DNA of 64,000 bases from an uncultured Phocaeicola sp. (GTDB lineage: Bacteria > Bacteroidota > Bacteroidia > Bacteroidales > Bacteroidaceae). Shown here one piece after another: positions 44,476-54,329 of this stretch. The stretch's first letter is position 1, and every line of letters starts with the position of its first letter. The notes below the pieces were generated by a model. The model was not told the origin of the DNA, made no database searches, and worked only from the letters and a program-made list of their open reading frames with translations. The stretch lies in the NCBI GenBank assembly GCA_944319745.1, contig CALUET010000003.1:186001-250000 (forward strand), given 5' to 3'. The position numbers and the translations under genes were made by a program.

Positions 44476-45795
44476 TTATTTTAAATACAAGATTATTTTC
44501 CCGCTAATCTGCAATAAAGATATTTCACATATTTTCGTGTCGTATTCAGCCGACAGGATGCGTTCTTCGGCATCAAGCAGGCTTTGTTGTGCTTCGCGCA
44601 TTTCTATGCCGGCAAGGTTGCCCAGCAGATAACGTTCTTTGGCTATTTCGTGATTCTCTTTTGCCGCAATCAGGTTTTGTCTTTCGAGCGCCAGCAGTCG
44701 GAGATTATTGCGGTAAGCCTGCCAAAGATTGCTAAGGTCGGCACGTAAGCCCTGCTCCAGTTGTTCTCTTTCCAGTTGTGCGTTTCTGATGGCAAGGCTT
44801 GCATTTCGTTTTTCGCGCCGTCGGTTTCCGTCGAAGACATTGATGCCTACGGTAATGCCTCCGTTAAATCCCCAGTTGTCCTGCCGTTTTATGCTGTTGA
44901 TGTCGTATTTGTTGAGGGTATAACCATAGCCGGCATTCAGTCGGACATAAGGATAATTTCTTGAAAGAACCTTTTTGTAATCATATTCGGCCAAGGTGGT
45001 GTTTTGGTCGGCCTTCAACAGATTTGCATTTGTTGCCAATGTTTCATCCCAAAGTTCCGTGAAATTCAGTGAACTGTTGACGTCAATGATTGAATCTTTT
45101 ACCCTTATCGGGCGGTCAACGTCCTTTATGGCCATTAGCTCGTTCAGGTTGATGCGCGATGTATGTACCAGTTCTTGTTGCTTCATATATTGGGCGCTGT
45201 CTGCATTGAAGTCGACCTTTGCCTGTTGATAATCCAGTCTTGAGAAATTTCCTACGTGATATCTTTCTTCAACGATCCGCAAGCGTTCTTTGGAAAGCGA
45301 CACGGCATATCGGAAATTCTTCAGGCGGATTTCCTGCTGGATGTAATTGTAATATTCGGCAACAAGCGAAGCTATAAAGTCTTCGATGGCAATTCTTGTA
45401 TTGGTCTCGCCCTGCTTTTTCAGAACTTGCAGTTCTTTATAAGTCGTCGTAATGTTGAATCCGTCGAAAATGGTCCAGTTCAATTCGATACCGGCATCAA
45501 GGGTTTGGTCGAAAGCGTCTCGTGATTTGGTCGTCTCATTCGTCTCTCTTGATTTGGAATTTGTGCTTTCCACCGAGCCATTGTATCCGGCAGTCAGGTC
45601 GATTGTGGGCAGAATACCGGCATTTCCCAGCGTTGCATTATTCTTTGATATTTGTTCTTCGTTGCGGGTTATGCGCAGGGAATAGTTGTTTTGCAGGCCT
45701 TCTTCAAGGCATTGTTTCAATGTATATTCATATTGTGCGTGAGCTTTCAGCGTAAAGCCCAGCAGCAAGGTCAGTATGTAAATGCAGCGTTTCAT
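44476..45795 (-). CDS. TolC-family outer-membrane efflux protein
   Basis: A 439-residue outer-membrane channel of tripartite efflux systems. The signal peptide (about 1-20, ending AHA) is followed by two outer-membrane-efflux repeats of long coiled-coil helices (about 28-215 and 230-430), with LKQCLEEGLQNNYSLR at the start, typical of the family. The start overlaps the end of the RND gene by 4 bp, so both are cotranslated. Third gene of the adaptor-RND-channel set. Confidence 0.92.
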   Translation of the reverse strand: MKRCIYILTLLLGFTLKAHAQYEYTLKQCLEEGLQNNYSLRITRNEEQISKNNATLGNAGILPTIDLTAGYNGSVESTNSKSRETNETTKSRDAFDQTLDAGIELNWTIFDGFNITTTYKELQVLKKQGETNTRIAIEDFIASLVAEYYNYIQQEIRLKNFRYAVSLSKERLRIVEERYHVGNFSRLDYQQAKVDFNADSAQYMKQQELVHTSRINLNELMAIKDVDRPIRVKDSIIDVNSSLNFTELWDETLATNANLLKADQNTTLAEYDYKKVLSRNYPYVRLNAGYGYTLNKYDINSIKRQDNWGFNGGITVGINVFDGNRRREKRNASLAIRNAQLEREQLEQGLRADLSNLWQAYRNNLRLLALERQNLIAAKENHEIAKERYLLGNLAGIEMREAQQSLLDAEERILSAEYDTKICEISLLQISGKIILYLK

Positions 45796-48700
45796 TCGGT
45801 TGTCTCTTTTTTTATGGGATTGTTTCTGCTTGTTGAAATGTATGAATAGATAGCCGGTACGATATACATGGTGAGGAATGTGGAAATCAGCATGCCCCCT
45901 ATCACGGCCGTACCCATGGCAATGCGTTGGTTTGCGCCTTCGCCTGAGGCAAAAGCCAGCGGAATCAGACCTAAAACCGTGGCGGCACTTGTCATAAGAA
46001 TCGGGCGCAAGCGTTGTAAAGCCGCGTCGCGTATGGCAGACATCTTGTCTTCTCCTGCTTCCTGTTTCTGGTTGGCAAACTCAACGATCAGGATTCCGTT
46101 CTTCGCAACAAGGCCGATTAGCATGATAATTCCGATTTGACTGAATATATTCATGGTGATGTTTCCAAAATACATGAATATCAATGCTCCGGCAATGGCC
46201 AGCGGAACGGTCAGCATAATGATAAGCGGATCTTTGAAGCTCTCGAACTGTGCAGCTAAAATAAGGTATATCAGTACCAGTGCAAGGATAAAGGCGAACA
46301 TCAGGCTCGAGGAGCTTTCACGATAATCTTTCGAATCGCCGGAGAGAGCCGTGCGGAAAGTTTCGTCTAATGTCTCGGCGGCAATCTTATCCATTTCCTC
46401 CAAACCTTCTCCAATAGTCTTGCCTTCTGCCAGTCCGGCCGAGATCGTTGCCGAAATGAATCGGTTGTAGTGATATAGTTTGGGCGGAGTAATTGCTTCA
46501 ACGAATTCGACCAAGTTGTCCAATTGTATCAGTTCTCCGTTATCATTCCGGATATAAAGCGATTTAATATTGGCAGGCTGGTTGCGTTGTTGACGGTTTA
46601 TTTGTCCTAAAATTTCGTATTGTTTTCCGTTCATGTAGAAATAGCCCATGCGTTGTCCGCTCAATCCGTACTGTAAAGTCTCGGCAATGTCGCGTATACT
46701 TACGCTCATGGTTCCGGCTTTATCCCGGTTTATGTTGACACGCATTTCGGGGCTGCTGAATTTAAGGTCGACGTCGGCCATCTGAAATGTTGGGTTGTCA
46801 TATACTTTATTCAGGAATTCCGGAAGAACTTTTTCCAGCTTGTCTATGCTGACAGCCTGCAATACATACTGAATGGGCATGCTGCTTTTTCGTCCTCCAA
46901 AAGAAGATTGTTGTTGAACGAAAGCGCGGGCTTTTGTTTTTGTCTTTATTGCTTGCGAGAGTTTTTCGGCAATTTGCATCTGGGTGTAGTCGCGCTCCCG
47001 GATATTTTTTAGGGTAATTTGAATGTTTCCGCTTCCGCTGGATACGCGTGCCGTCACGGCCTGTGCATCGGGAATTAACGAGTCGACCAGCAGATTAATG
47101 TCTTCGGTGTAGTCACGGATGTACTCGTAGCTGGCACCTTCTGCCGCTTTTGTGTTGATAGTTATTTTGGAGCGGTCTTCCAACGGTGCCATCTCTGCAG
47201 GAATGTTTCCCCACAAAAAAGTGATAAGTCCGAGGGTGATGATGATAATGGGGATGGCCCAGATGCGTTTTCTTAGGAATGCTTTAAGTGAACGGCTGTA
47301 TAAATTGTTCATGCCTTCGAAGAAAGGTTCGGTCTTTCTATAGAACCAGTTTTGCTTTTCCCGCTTTTTTAATAGTTTGGTGGCGAGCATCGGAGTAAAG
47401 GTAAGCGCCGCAAAAGCTGAGATAATGACGGAACCGGCTACCACAAAGCTGAACTCCCGGAACAGGCGACCGCTGGTTCCTTCCATAAAGACAATGGGAA
47501 GAAACACGGCAACCAGCGTAATGGTTGTAGAAATGATTGCAAAGAAAATTTCCTTTGCACCCTCTAATCCTGCGTCAAACGGTTTCATCCCTCGTTCTAT
47601 TCGTATGTAAATATTTTCGGTCATAACGATGGCATCGTCCACAACCAATCCGACGGATAAAACAACGGCCAGCATCGTCAACACATTTATTGAGAATCCT
47701 GCCACATACATGACGAAGAAAGCTCCGATTAATGATACCGGAATAACGATGCAAGGTATAAGTGTTACTCGCCAATCGCGCAGGAACAGGAAAATAATGA
47801 TGATGACCAGGAAAAATGCTTCATACACCGTACTTTCTACTTCGGCGATGGAAGCTCGGATAAAGTTCGTATTGTCGAAACCGTAAGTATAGGAAACATC
47901 ATCGGGAAGATCTTTTTCCATTTGTTTCATGCGCTCATATACTGCATCGGCTATCTCGATGTGGTTGGCTCCCGGCTGCGGGATTACAACCACTCCGACC
48001 ATGGGAATTCCGTTCATCTTCATGTAGCTTTTTATGTCGGCCGCGCCTAATTCGGCATAACCAATGTCGCTGAAGCGGATAATCTGCCCGTTGACTTCTT
48101 TAATGACGACGTTGTTGAATTCGGCTGCCGAGTGCATTTGTCCCATAGTCCGCAGGGTGAGTTCGACAGTATTCCCTTCAATGCTTCCGGAAGGAAGCTC
48201 TATGTTTTCAGCATCGATGGCATTTTTTATGTCAACCGGCGTGATCCCATAACCGGCCATCTTAATTGGATCAAGCCAAAGACGCATGGAATATCGTTTC
48301 TCTCCCCAGATGGATACGCTGCTGACATCCGAAATTGTTTGCAATTGTTCCTTGACTGTAAGGTCGGCTATCTCGCTCAGTTCGAGAAGCGAGCGCGTAT
48401 TACTTTGAATAGCTACCATAAGGATAGGGCTGGCATCGGCATCGGCTTTCGACACTGTCGGCGGATCGCAATCGCGGGGAAGGTATCTTTGTGCCCGGGA
48501 AACCTTGTCTCGCACGTCATTTGCCGCGGTCTCCAGATCGACGGATAATTCAAATTCAACGGTAATACGGCATTGCCCTTGCTGACTGACGCTGGAAAGT
48601 GAACGTATTCCCGGTATTCCGTTGATATTTTGTTCGAGAGGTTCTGTTATCTGATTCTCGATAACATCGGCATTTGCCCCGGAATAACTGCAGGTAACGG

Positions 48701-48836
48701 AGATGATGGGATTGTCAACAGACGGGTATTCTCGGACGCCAAGCGTGGTATAACCGATCATACCGAACAGCAGGATTATAATCGTTAATACGGTTGCTAA
48801 TACCGGCCGACGGATACTTAATTCTGAAATGTTCAT
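45792..48836 (-). CDS. RND-family inner-membrane efflux pump
   Basis: A 1014-residue proton-driven exporter of the hydrophobe/amphiphile type (AcrB/MexF-like). Two halves each give a helix followed by a large periplasmic loop and five more helices, twelve in all. Motifs seen: N-terminal SIRRPVLATVLTI, the DVRDKVSRAQ pore segment, and the proton-relay Asp pair in helix 4 (GLVVDDAIVMTENI). The sequence AGLAEGKTIGEG and C-terminal GLVAKNGILIVEFA are also characteristic. It lies between the adaptor (11-bp gap) and the TolC-like gene (4-bp overlap). Confidence 0.95.
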   Translation of the reverse strand: MNISELSIRRPVLATVLTIIILLFGMIGYTTLGVREYPSVDNPIISVTCSYSGANADVIENQITEPLEQNINGIPGIRSLSSVSQQGQCRITVEFELSVDLETAANDVRDKVSRAQRYLPRDCDPPTVSKADADASPILMVAIQSNTRSLLELSEIADLTVKEQLQTISDVSSVSIWGEKRYSMRLWLDPIKMAGYGITPVDIKNAIDAENIELPSGSIEGNTVELTLRTMGQMHSAAEFNNVVIKEVNGQIIRFSDIGYAELGAADIKSYMKMNGIPMVGVVVIPQPGANHIEIADAVYERMKQMEKDLPDDVSYTYGFDNTNFIRASIAEVESTVYEAFFLVIIIIFLFLRDWRVTLIPCIVIPVSLIGAFFVMYVAGFSINVLTMLAVVLSVGLVVDDAIVMTENIYIRIERGMKPFDAGLEGAKEIFFAIISTTITLVAVFLPIVFMEGTSGRLFREFSFVVAGSVIISAFAALTFTPMLATKLLKKREKQNWFYRKTEPFFEGMNNLYSRSLKAFLRKRIWAIPIIIITLGLITFLWGNIPAEMAPLEDRSKITINTKAAEGASYEYIRDYTEDINLLVDSLIPDAQAVTARVSSGSGNIQITLKNIRERDYTQMQIAEKLSQAIKTKTKARAFVQQQSSFGGRKSSMPIQYVLQAVSIDKLEKVLPEFLNKVYDNPTFQMADVDLKFSSPEMRVNINRDKAGTMSVSIRDIAETLQYGLSGQRMGYFYMNGKQYEILGQINRQQRNQPANIKSLYIRNDNGELIQLDNLVEFVEAITPPKLYHYNRFISATISAGLAEGKTIGEGLEEMDKIAAETLDETFRTALSGDSKDYRESSSSLMFAFILALVLIYLILAAQFESFKDPLIIMLTVPLAIAGALIFMYFGNITMNIFSQIGIIMLIGLVAKNGILIVEFANQKQEAGEDKMSAIRDAALQRLRPILMTSAATVLGLIPLAFASGEGANQRIAMGTAVIGGMLISTFLTMYIVPAIYSYISTSRNNPIKKETTE

Positions 48837-48847
48837 AAGGGCTGGTA

Positions 48848-49924
48848 TTAGTTGATGTTATCAATGATGATAGGCATGCCGGTGCGTAGTTGTAAAGTTC
48901 CTGACGTTAAGATGGTATCTCCGGCAGATAATCCTTTCAAGATTTGCACTTCCGATTCAGTACGTATGCCAATTTCCACATCAACCGGGTAAGCAAATCC
49001 GGAACGGTACACGAAGACTTTGTTCTTTCCCATCTCCGGAACGATTGCTTCGGAGGGAATGGCTATGGCATCGTTTATCTCCTTTTGCTTCAATTGAACG
49101 CTTATGAATCGTCCCGGAAGCAGTTCCCTTTTTGTGTTTGGGTAGATGGCTCTTACCTTCAGTGAGCGGGTTTCTTTATCAATGCTGGATTCCGTTGCAT
49201 AGACTTGCGCCTTAAAGGTTTCTAATCTTCCGCTGAGAGTGAACGTCAGATTGGTACCTTTCTTTACCTGGTCGGCGTAACGTTCGGAAATGTAAAACTC
49301 CACTTTCAAAGGAGTAACCTTTGTAAGTCTTGCAATGACCGTGGTGGGAGAGGCATAAGCCCCCACGCTTACCTGGCGAAGACCGAGGATTCCGTCAAAA
49401 GGTGCGCGCAGCTCCGTCATGGCGATATTCGCTTTTACACTTTCTATATCGGCGTACAGTGTCTCTAATTCCGTTTTTACTTGTTCGTATGCTTCCTTAC
49501 TTACGGCGTCCCGCTGCAATAAAGCATCTTGACGGAACACGCGGTCTCTGGCTAAAGGCATTTGTGCGTTCAGCCGTTTCAGCTGAGCTTGTAACTGACT
49601 GTCGTTCACCTTTGCGAGTAATTGGTTCTTGCTTACGGATGTTCCTTCGTTGAAGTATATGTCAACGATCTTGCCCGATGTTTCAAAAGACAGATCGACT
49701 TCTTCATCAGGAACAAGTTCTCCTATGACGAAGATTTCGTTGCTCAGATGGTGTGGCCTGATGATTTTTGCATTTACATTGAGAACTTGTTTCTTCTCAC
49801 TCGTCGTAGGTGCTTGAGTTATATCTAATTCTTTATTCTCTCTGGGCGTGAATGTGTGAATTCCCAACCCGATGAGTCCGGCTCCCACGACCGTAATAAT
49901 TCCCCATTTTACTCGTTTGTCCAT
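48848..49924 (-). CDS. RND efflux periplasmic adaptor (membrane fusion protein)
   Basis: A 358-residue adaptor linking the RND pump to the outer-membrane channel. An N-terminal membrane anchor (about 6-24) comes first, then the barrel-sandwich (lipoyl-like) halves around a short alpha-hairpin (about 95-165), then beta-barrel and membrane-proximal domains. LRAPFDGILGLRQVSVGAY is the classic HlyD/AcrA motif. It is the first gene of the efflux set; no promoter box was seen in the 49-bp gap behind the peptidase gene, so read-through from upstream is possible. Confidence 0.93.
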   Translation of the reverse strand: MDKRVKWGIITVVGAGLIGLGIHTFTPRENKELDITQAPTTSEKKQVLNVNAKIIRPHHLSNEIFVIGELVPDEEVDLSFETSGKIVDIYFNEGTSVSKNQLLAKVNDSQLQAQLKRLNAQMPLARDRVFRQDALLQRDAVSKEAYEQVKTELETLYADIESVKANIAMTELRAPFDGILGLRQVSVGAYASPTTVIARLTKVTPLKVEFYISERYADQVKKGTNLTFTLSGRLETFKAQVYATESSIDKETRSLKVRAIYPNTKRELLPGRFISVQLKQKEINDAIAIPSEAIVPEMGKNKVFVYRSGFAYPVDVEIGIRTESEVQILKGLSAGDTILTSGTLQLRTGMPIIIDNIN

Positions 49925-49973
49925 GTGTTTTTTGGTAATAAGAATGTGTTAAAATAGATGCGTTTTTCTATGA

Positions 49974-50996
49974 TTAAAAGCTTTCATTCGCCATTTTCCA
50001 CAGGCATAAGAATGATGCTTCTGTAATATGTGTCAGCTTTTCCCAGTTTATTTTATCCGTTTCATCGCCGGGCATGTGATAATCCGGATGCCCGTCTGTG
50101 TGAAACCACATAATCGGAATGTTTAGCCGGGCGAATGAAGTGTTGTCACTTCCGCCGACGGGATTCTCCCAAGCCCGGTAATCTGGTTTCAGTTTCAGGG
50201 CATAATTTCGGATGCTTTCTTTCAGCCATTTCTCGAAAGCCGGCTTTCCGGCTGTGTAAAAGAATACAACTTGTTGCGGATTTGTCTCGTCATGATTGCG
50301 ACCTATCATGTCGAAATTCAGATAACCTTTCACCTTGTTTATCGAAACAAAGGTTTGTGTGAAATAACGTGAGCCGAGCAATCCTTTTTCTTCCCCGTCC
50401 CAAAAGGCGAAAATTACGGTCCGTTTGGGACGTATGCCGCTTTCTTTGAAGGCACGTGCTATTTGCAATACGGCAGAAACTCCCGAAGCATTATCGTCTG
50501 CGCCGTTATATATCTGGTCGTTTTCCAGCATGGGATCGTATCCTATATGGTCGTAATGAGCACCGACAATGACGATTTCATCCGGATTTTCCCCTTCTAT
50601 TTGGGCAAGAATATTGCGCATTTCATATTTTTGGTGTACGCCTTGTTTGAATTTTTCGATAGAGTCCGGATGGATTTCCAGGCGACCTTTTTTTTGTCTT
50701 TCCACGCGATATGCCTCAAAGGGTTGGAAATAGTCTTCGAATACCGGCTTTATTCCCATTTGAGCAAGCAGGGATGCGATATAATTCCCTGCAATCTTTC
50801 CACCTTTCCATCCGGCTTCACGCCCTTCAAGTTCATCGGATGCCAAGAACCCGACGATGGCTTTTGCTGTTGTCTGATTAATGGAACTGATGCCTTTCAG
50901 CTCGCCTTGTTCAGAGGACAACTGCTGACCTTGTACCGTTTGCCGGCATGTCAACAGTAAAAGAAACAGTAAAATGTATTGACCGATTGTTTTCAT
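49974..50996 (-). CDS. M28-family zinc aminopeptidase, exported
   Basis: A 340-residue exported metallopeptidase. A signal peptide (about 1-23) is followed by one M28 peptidase domain with the expected zinc ligands: H in GAHYDHIGY, D in GADDNASG, E in DGEEKGLLGS, then D in FDMIGRNHD and a late His in MWFHTDGHPDYH. No PA domain is inserted. It probably trims N-terminal amino acids from peptides in the periplasm; glutaminyl cyclase-like activity is an alternative in this family. It lies 12 bp after rsgA. Confidence 0.92.
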   Translation of the reverse strand: MKTIGQYILLFLLLLTCRQTVQGQQLSSEQGELKGISSINQTTAKAIVGFLASDELEGREAGWKGGKIAGNYIASLLAQMGIKPVFEDYFQPFEAYRVERQKKGRLEIHPDSIEKFKQGVHQKYEMRNILAQIEGENPDEIVIVGAHYDHIGYDPMLENDQIYNGADDNASGVSAVLQIARAFKESGIRPKRTVIFAFWDGEEKGLLGSRYFTQTFVSINKVKGYLNFDMIGRNHDETNPQQVVFFYTAGKPAFEKWLKESIRNYALKLKPDYRAWENPVGGSDNTSFARLNIPIMWFHTDGHPDYHMPGDETDKINWEKLTHITEASFLCLWKMANESF

Positions 50997-51008
50997 GTGG
51001 TAAAAAGT

Positions 51009-51944
51009 TTAATATGCGGATCGATATTTCCCTTCGTCTTTATCCTCCAGAATGTTGAGATATGAAGTATATCGCGACTCGCTTATAAAATGATTCTTCA
51101 CCGCTTCGCGGACAGCACATCCGGGTTCGTGGCGGTGGGTGCAATTATTATATTTACATTGTGCGGAAAACTGAAAGATTTCTTTAAAGTAATGTCCTAC
51201 TTCTTCGTCTTTCATGTCTATCGTGCCGAAGCCTTTTATTCCCGGAGTGTCGATGATATACCCGTTTCCCTGCGTCGGATACATTTCGGAAAACGTTGTT
51301 GTATGCATTCCTTTATTATGATATTCCGAAATCTCTTGCGTCTTGAGTTTTTGTTCCGGGAGGATTGCATTGATTAATGTCGATTTTCCTACCCCCGAAT
51401 GACCGGAAAAGAGGGTAATCTTGTCCGGAAGTAAATTTTTTATTTCATCGATGCCTTCGTTATTTATGGCCGATGTGCGGTGACAAGGGTAACCTATGTA
51501 AGTGTACAACTCGATTAATTTATCCAAATAACGGCTTTCTTCTTCGGAATAACGGTCTGTCTTATTAAAAACCAGGTGAGTCGGTACCCTGTATGCTTCG
51601 GCAGAGGCCAGAAAACGGTCTATGAAAATTGTCGAAGTTTCGGGATAATTTACGGTAACTATCAGCAGGCATAAATCAAGGTTTGCTGCAATGATGTGCG
51701 ATTGCTTGGATAGATTGGATGCACGACGGATGATATAGTTCTTACGATTTTCTATTTCTGTAATAAATCCGCTTCCTTCCGTGTTTACAGATATCTGCAC
51801 GCGATCGCCGATGGCTATAGGATTTGTACTTCGAATATCCTTAAGTCTGAAGTTACCTTTTATTTTGCATTCGATGTCTTGCCCGCTGTCTGTTCTTACG
51901 GTATACCAGCTTCCTGTACTTTTTATGACTAAACCTTTGTTCAA
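51009..51944 (-). CDS. rsgA: Small-subunit ribosome biogenesis GTPase RsgA
   Basis: A 311-residue circularly permuted GTPase that checks late 30S assembly. The order is: OB-fold N-terminus (about 1-70), then G4 (NKTD, about 125), followed later by G1 (GHSGVGKST) and G3 (DTPGIKGFG), which is the permutation. The C-terminal zinc knuckle is C-x4-C-x-H-x4-C-like ([14 protein letters not shown]). The start is a TTG at 51944: the frame upstream has no ATG, and this codon gives the family's normal N-terminus. It follows frr, with a long hairpin in the gap. Confidence 0.93.
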   Translation of the reverse strand: MNKGLVIKSTGSWYTVRTDSGQDIECKIKGNFRLKDIRSTNPIAIGDRVQISVNTEGSGFITEIENRKNYIIRRASNLSKQSHIIAANLDLCLLIVTVNYPETSTIFIDRFLASAEAYRVPTHLVFNKTDRYSEEESRYLDKLIELYTYIGYPCHRTSAINNEGIDEIKNLLPDKITLFSGHSGVGKSTLINAILPEQKLKTQEISEYHNKGMHTTTFSEMYPTQGNGYIIDTPGIKGFGTIDMKDEEVGHYFKEIFQFSAQCKYNNCTHRHEPGCAVREAVKNHFISESRYTSYLNILEDKDEGKYRSAY

Positions 51945-52013
51945 AATCGTAATGGTATATTGAAGATTATGCCTTTTTGTTGAGAAATAATAGAGCAGCC
52001 TCAGGTAAAACTA

Positions 52014-52063
52014 ACCTTATGTTTTGCCGAAAACATTGCATCGTTTTTAGCAGAACATAAGGT
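52014..52063 (-). terminator. Long hairpin between frr and rsgA
   Basis: A perfect 10-bp outer repeat (52054-52063 and 52014-52023) with a further imperfect stem inside, giving about 20 paired positions around an 8-base loop. On the minus strand it is followed by TAGTTTTACC, a poor T-tract, so it may be a terminator, a processing site or an attenuator. Confidence 0.5.
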
Positions 52064-52139
52064 CTTTGTTTTATGGAAAAACGGTTATGTAAGTCAGTTC
52101 GTCGTGCGGTAATTTTATTTTCCCGCCGTTATGAAAGAT

Positions 52140-52700
52140 TTATACCGTCATTATTTCCTTATCCTTAGCGCTTAACATGTCATCAATTTGCTTGATGAAT
52201 TTGTCATGAATCTTTTGCACTTTTCCTTCAGCATCCTTTTGTTCGTCTTCGGGCATGCCGTCTTTTACTGCTTTTTTCAGCGCTTCTATGGTGTCTCGCC
52301 GTGCATTTCTTACGCTGATTTTAGCAGTTTCTCCTTCGCCTTTGCACTGCTTTGATAGCTGTTTGCGTCGTTCTTCGGTCAAAGGGGGAATGCCCAAGCG
52401 GATAACTTCTCCGTTGTTTTCCGGCATGATTCCAAGTTCGGAGTCGATAATTGCTTTTTCAATTACACGGAACATGCTTTTATCCCAAGGTTTAATTGCA
52501 ATACTTCTTACATCAGGAGTGGTAATAGCTGCAACATTGTTGATGGGAACCATGCTTCCGTAAGAGTTTACGCGGATGCCATCAAGCAGACGAATGTCGG
52601 CTTTTCCCGCACGTATGTGAGCCAATGCGTCCTCTAAATGCATAGTGGCTAACTCCATTTTTTCTTCAGCTTCGCGTAGAATTGTTTTTGAGTCTACCAT
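52140..52700 (-). CDS. frr: Ribosome recycling factor
   Basis: A 186-residue protein that, with EF-G, splits the post-termination ribosome. Length and sequence are standard: a triple-helix bundle broken by a small beta domain (about 30-105). The GRAGxADIRLLDGIRVNSYGS region here reads HIRAGKADIRLLDGIRVNSYG, and the IRLGIPPLTEERRKQL and AKISVRNARRD motifs match well. It has its own promoter upstream. In many relatives frr follows pyrH closely; here a glycosidase gene stands between. Confidence 0.97.
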   Translation of the reverse strand: MVDSKTILREAEEKMELATMHLEDALAHIRAGKADIRLLDGIRVNSYGSMVPINNVAAITTPDVRSIAIKPWDKSMFRVIEKAIIDSELGIMPENNGEVIRLGIPPLTEERRKQLSKQCKGEGETAKISVRNARRDTIEALKKAVKDGMPEDEQKDAEGKVQKIHDKFIKQIDDMLSAKDKEIMTV

Positions 52701-52753
52701 ATATTTTTCTCTTTTTGGGGTTGTTTTTTATTAAATTCTGTAGTAATACAAAA

Positions 52754-52761
52754 CAAAAGTA
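52754..52761 (-). promoter_or_regulatory. Promoter -7 box for frr
   Basis: TACTTTTG on the minus strand with TTG about 20 bases upstream as -33 element; 54 bases before the frr ATG. Confidence 0.65.
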
Positions 52762-52796
52762 AGGTATTTTTTAATTATTCGCAATATTGTTGCTTT

Positions 52797-54266
52797 TTAT
52801 TTTGCTCGGTCGGTGTAGTGCTTCCCCGGCTTGGGATATTTACAGGCGGCGTTGTCCAAGACCAATACCCAGTCGAGATCTTCTCCGGGATGGGGAGGTG
52901 TAAATGTTCTTTCGGCAAGGTTGTTTCGGAATATGCCTATTGATTTGGCCTCTCCGTTACGCGGATTATACCACCAGGCCTTCACCTTTTCTCCTTTTAT
53001 GGCTTGCATGTTTACTTTAAACGGACGGGAAACCGGGGCATATATCATGGCGTATGATCCGTTTGCATCTTTCGTTGCCACAAAGCGATAGCGTCCTTCT
53101 CCGGGAAGGAATGTCTTTATTTGGTCGGGGATTATAATATCTTGGGCGGGAACACGGGAGAAGAACGGACGGGATTCCATCAGCAATCGTCCGTATTGCA
53201 TTTGTGCAGCTCCCGGTTGGTCGAGGGCTTCTTCCCATGACATCAGGGGGTTGTTGATAGGATAACGTTTTTTTTCGGGATCATACATCTGCCAGATTGC
53301 ATGATTCCCGTAGGTGTGTCCGAAAGCTCCGCCGAACAAATCCCAGTAAAGCGCCTTTCTTATGTCTGCAGCAATGGAGTGTCCCAACAATTGGGCGTTG
53401 AAGTCAATGGGATGATCCTCGTATAAAGGTTCGCCGTCGATGACGGGTTTTACGGGGCTCAACGAATAATCTGCGAAGATTTTTTGGTATGTTCTTGTGT
53501 AATTGTCGGTATGTCCGTTTTGCCGCATATTGAAATCAAGCCAACTTTCATTGTGAAACCATTGTGAAGAACCGGTGTGTCCGCACGGATGGAAGGTGAC
53601 CAATTGTTTATTTTCACAGCCGGCTTTTATGCCTTCGGCCATGGCTCTGATAACATTCTTCTGGTTCTCGTTCTCGGGAACTCTGTCTCCTCCCATAATC
53701 CAAATTACTTGTTTGTCTTTATATCTCTGCCCCAAGAAGAATCCGTAAGCCTTTGCATTTCCCATATTGAACAGAGGTTTGTTCCCGTTCTCGGGGATGT
53801 TGTCGTACCAATATCGGCCCCATGTTGGTAAAAGCCCTACATATAATCCTAATTGGTTCGCCTTGTTAATGATATAATCTACGTGATCCCAATAGTCGTT
53901 ATCCTCGCCTTCTACCACGGCCGGTGTGGCGGGATTGTAGTTGATTAACGGTAGATATCCGTAAGGATTGGGATCTTTGTGTCCGTCAAGCTCGGCAATG
54001 GCCACGGCTTGTATCACCGTAAATCCTTTATCGGCGCGGTCTTGCAGGTAAAGATCGGCTTCTTCCCTGTTCAAACGATGAAAAAGTTCCCATGCCGTAT
54101 CGCCAAGATAGAAAAAAGGACGCCCATCGGCATATTGTAAGAACCGCTTGTTTTCCGATACTTTCAGTGTTGTTTCTTGAAAAGCAACGGCATCTTTTTC
54201 CTGTTTTGCCTGTCCGTATGTGGAGAAGCATAAGCAGAGTGTCAGAAGTAGAATGTTATGTTTCAT
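52797..54266 (-). CDS. GH140-like (DUF4038) exported glycoside hydrolase
   Basis: A 489-residue exported protein. The signal peptide (about 1-20) is followed by a DUF4038 (beta/alpha)8 domain (about 35-380) and a C-terminal beta-sandwich (about 385-480) of the type seen next to DUF4038. Candidate acid residues are D in WIMGGDR and E in VIDGEPLYE. Characterised GH140 enzymes cleave apiose from the pectin rhamnogalacturonan II; this specificity is suggested by family only. It is inserted between pyrH (63-bp gap) and frr (96 bp), not in a polysaccharide locus, which is odd. No clear promoter was found in the gap, so it may ride on the pyrH transcript. Confidence 0.85.
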   Translation of the reverse strand: MKHNILLLTLCLCFSTYGQAKQEKDAVAFQETTLKVSENKRFLQYADGRPFFYLGDTAWELFHRLNREEADLYLQDRADKGFTVIQAVAIAELDGHKDPNPYGYLPLINYNPATPAVVEGEDNDYWDHVDYIINKANQLGLYVGLLPTWGRYWYDNIPENGNKPLFNMGNAKAYGFFLGQRYKDKQVIWIMGGDRVPENENQKNVIRAMAEGIKAGCENKQLVTFHPCGHTGSSQWFHNESWLDFNMRQNGHTDNYTRTYQKIFADYSLSPVKPVIDGEPLYEDHPIDFNAQLLGHSIAADIRKALYWDLFGGAFGHTYGNHAIWQMYDPEKKRYPINNPLMSWEEALDQPGAAQMQYGRLLMESRPFFSRVPAQDIIIPDQIKTFLPGEGRYRFVATKDANGSYAMIYAPVSRPFKVNMQAIKGEKVKAWWYNPRNGEAKSIGIFRNNLAERTFTPPHPGEDLDWVLVLDNAACKYPKPGKHYTDRAK

Positions 54267-54329
54267 GTTATTTACAGATAAGGTTTTGTTATTTTATGTG
54301 CATCCTGTTCGTTCTTGAACGGGGCGTTT

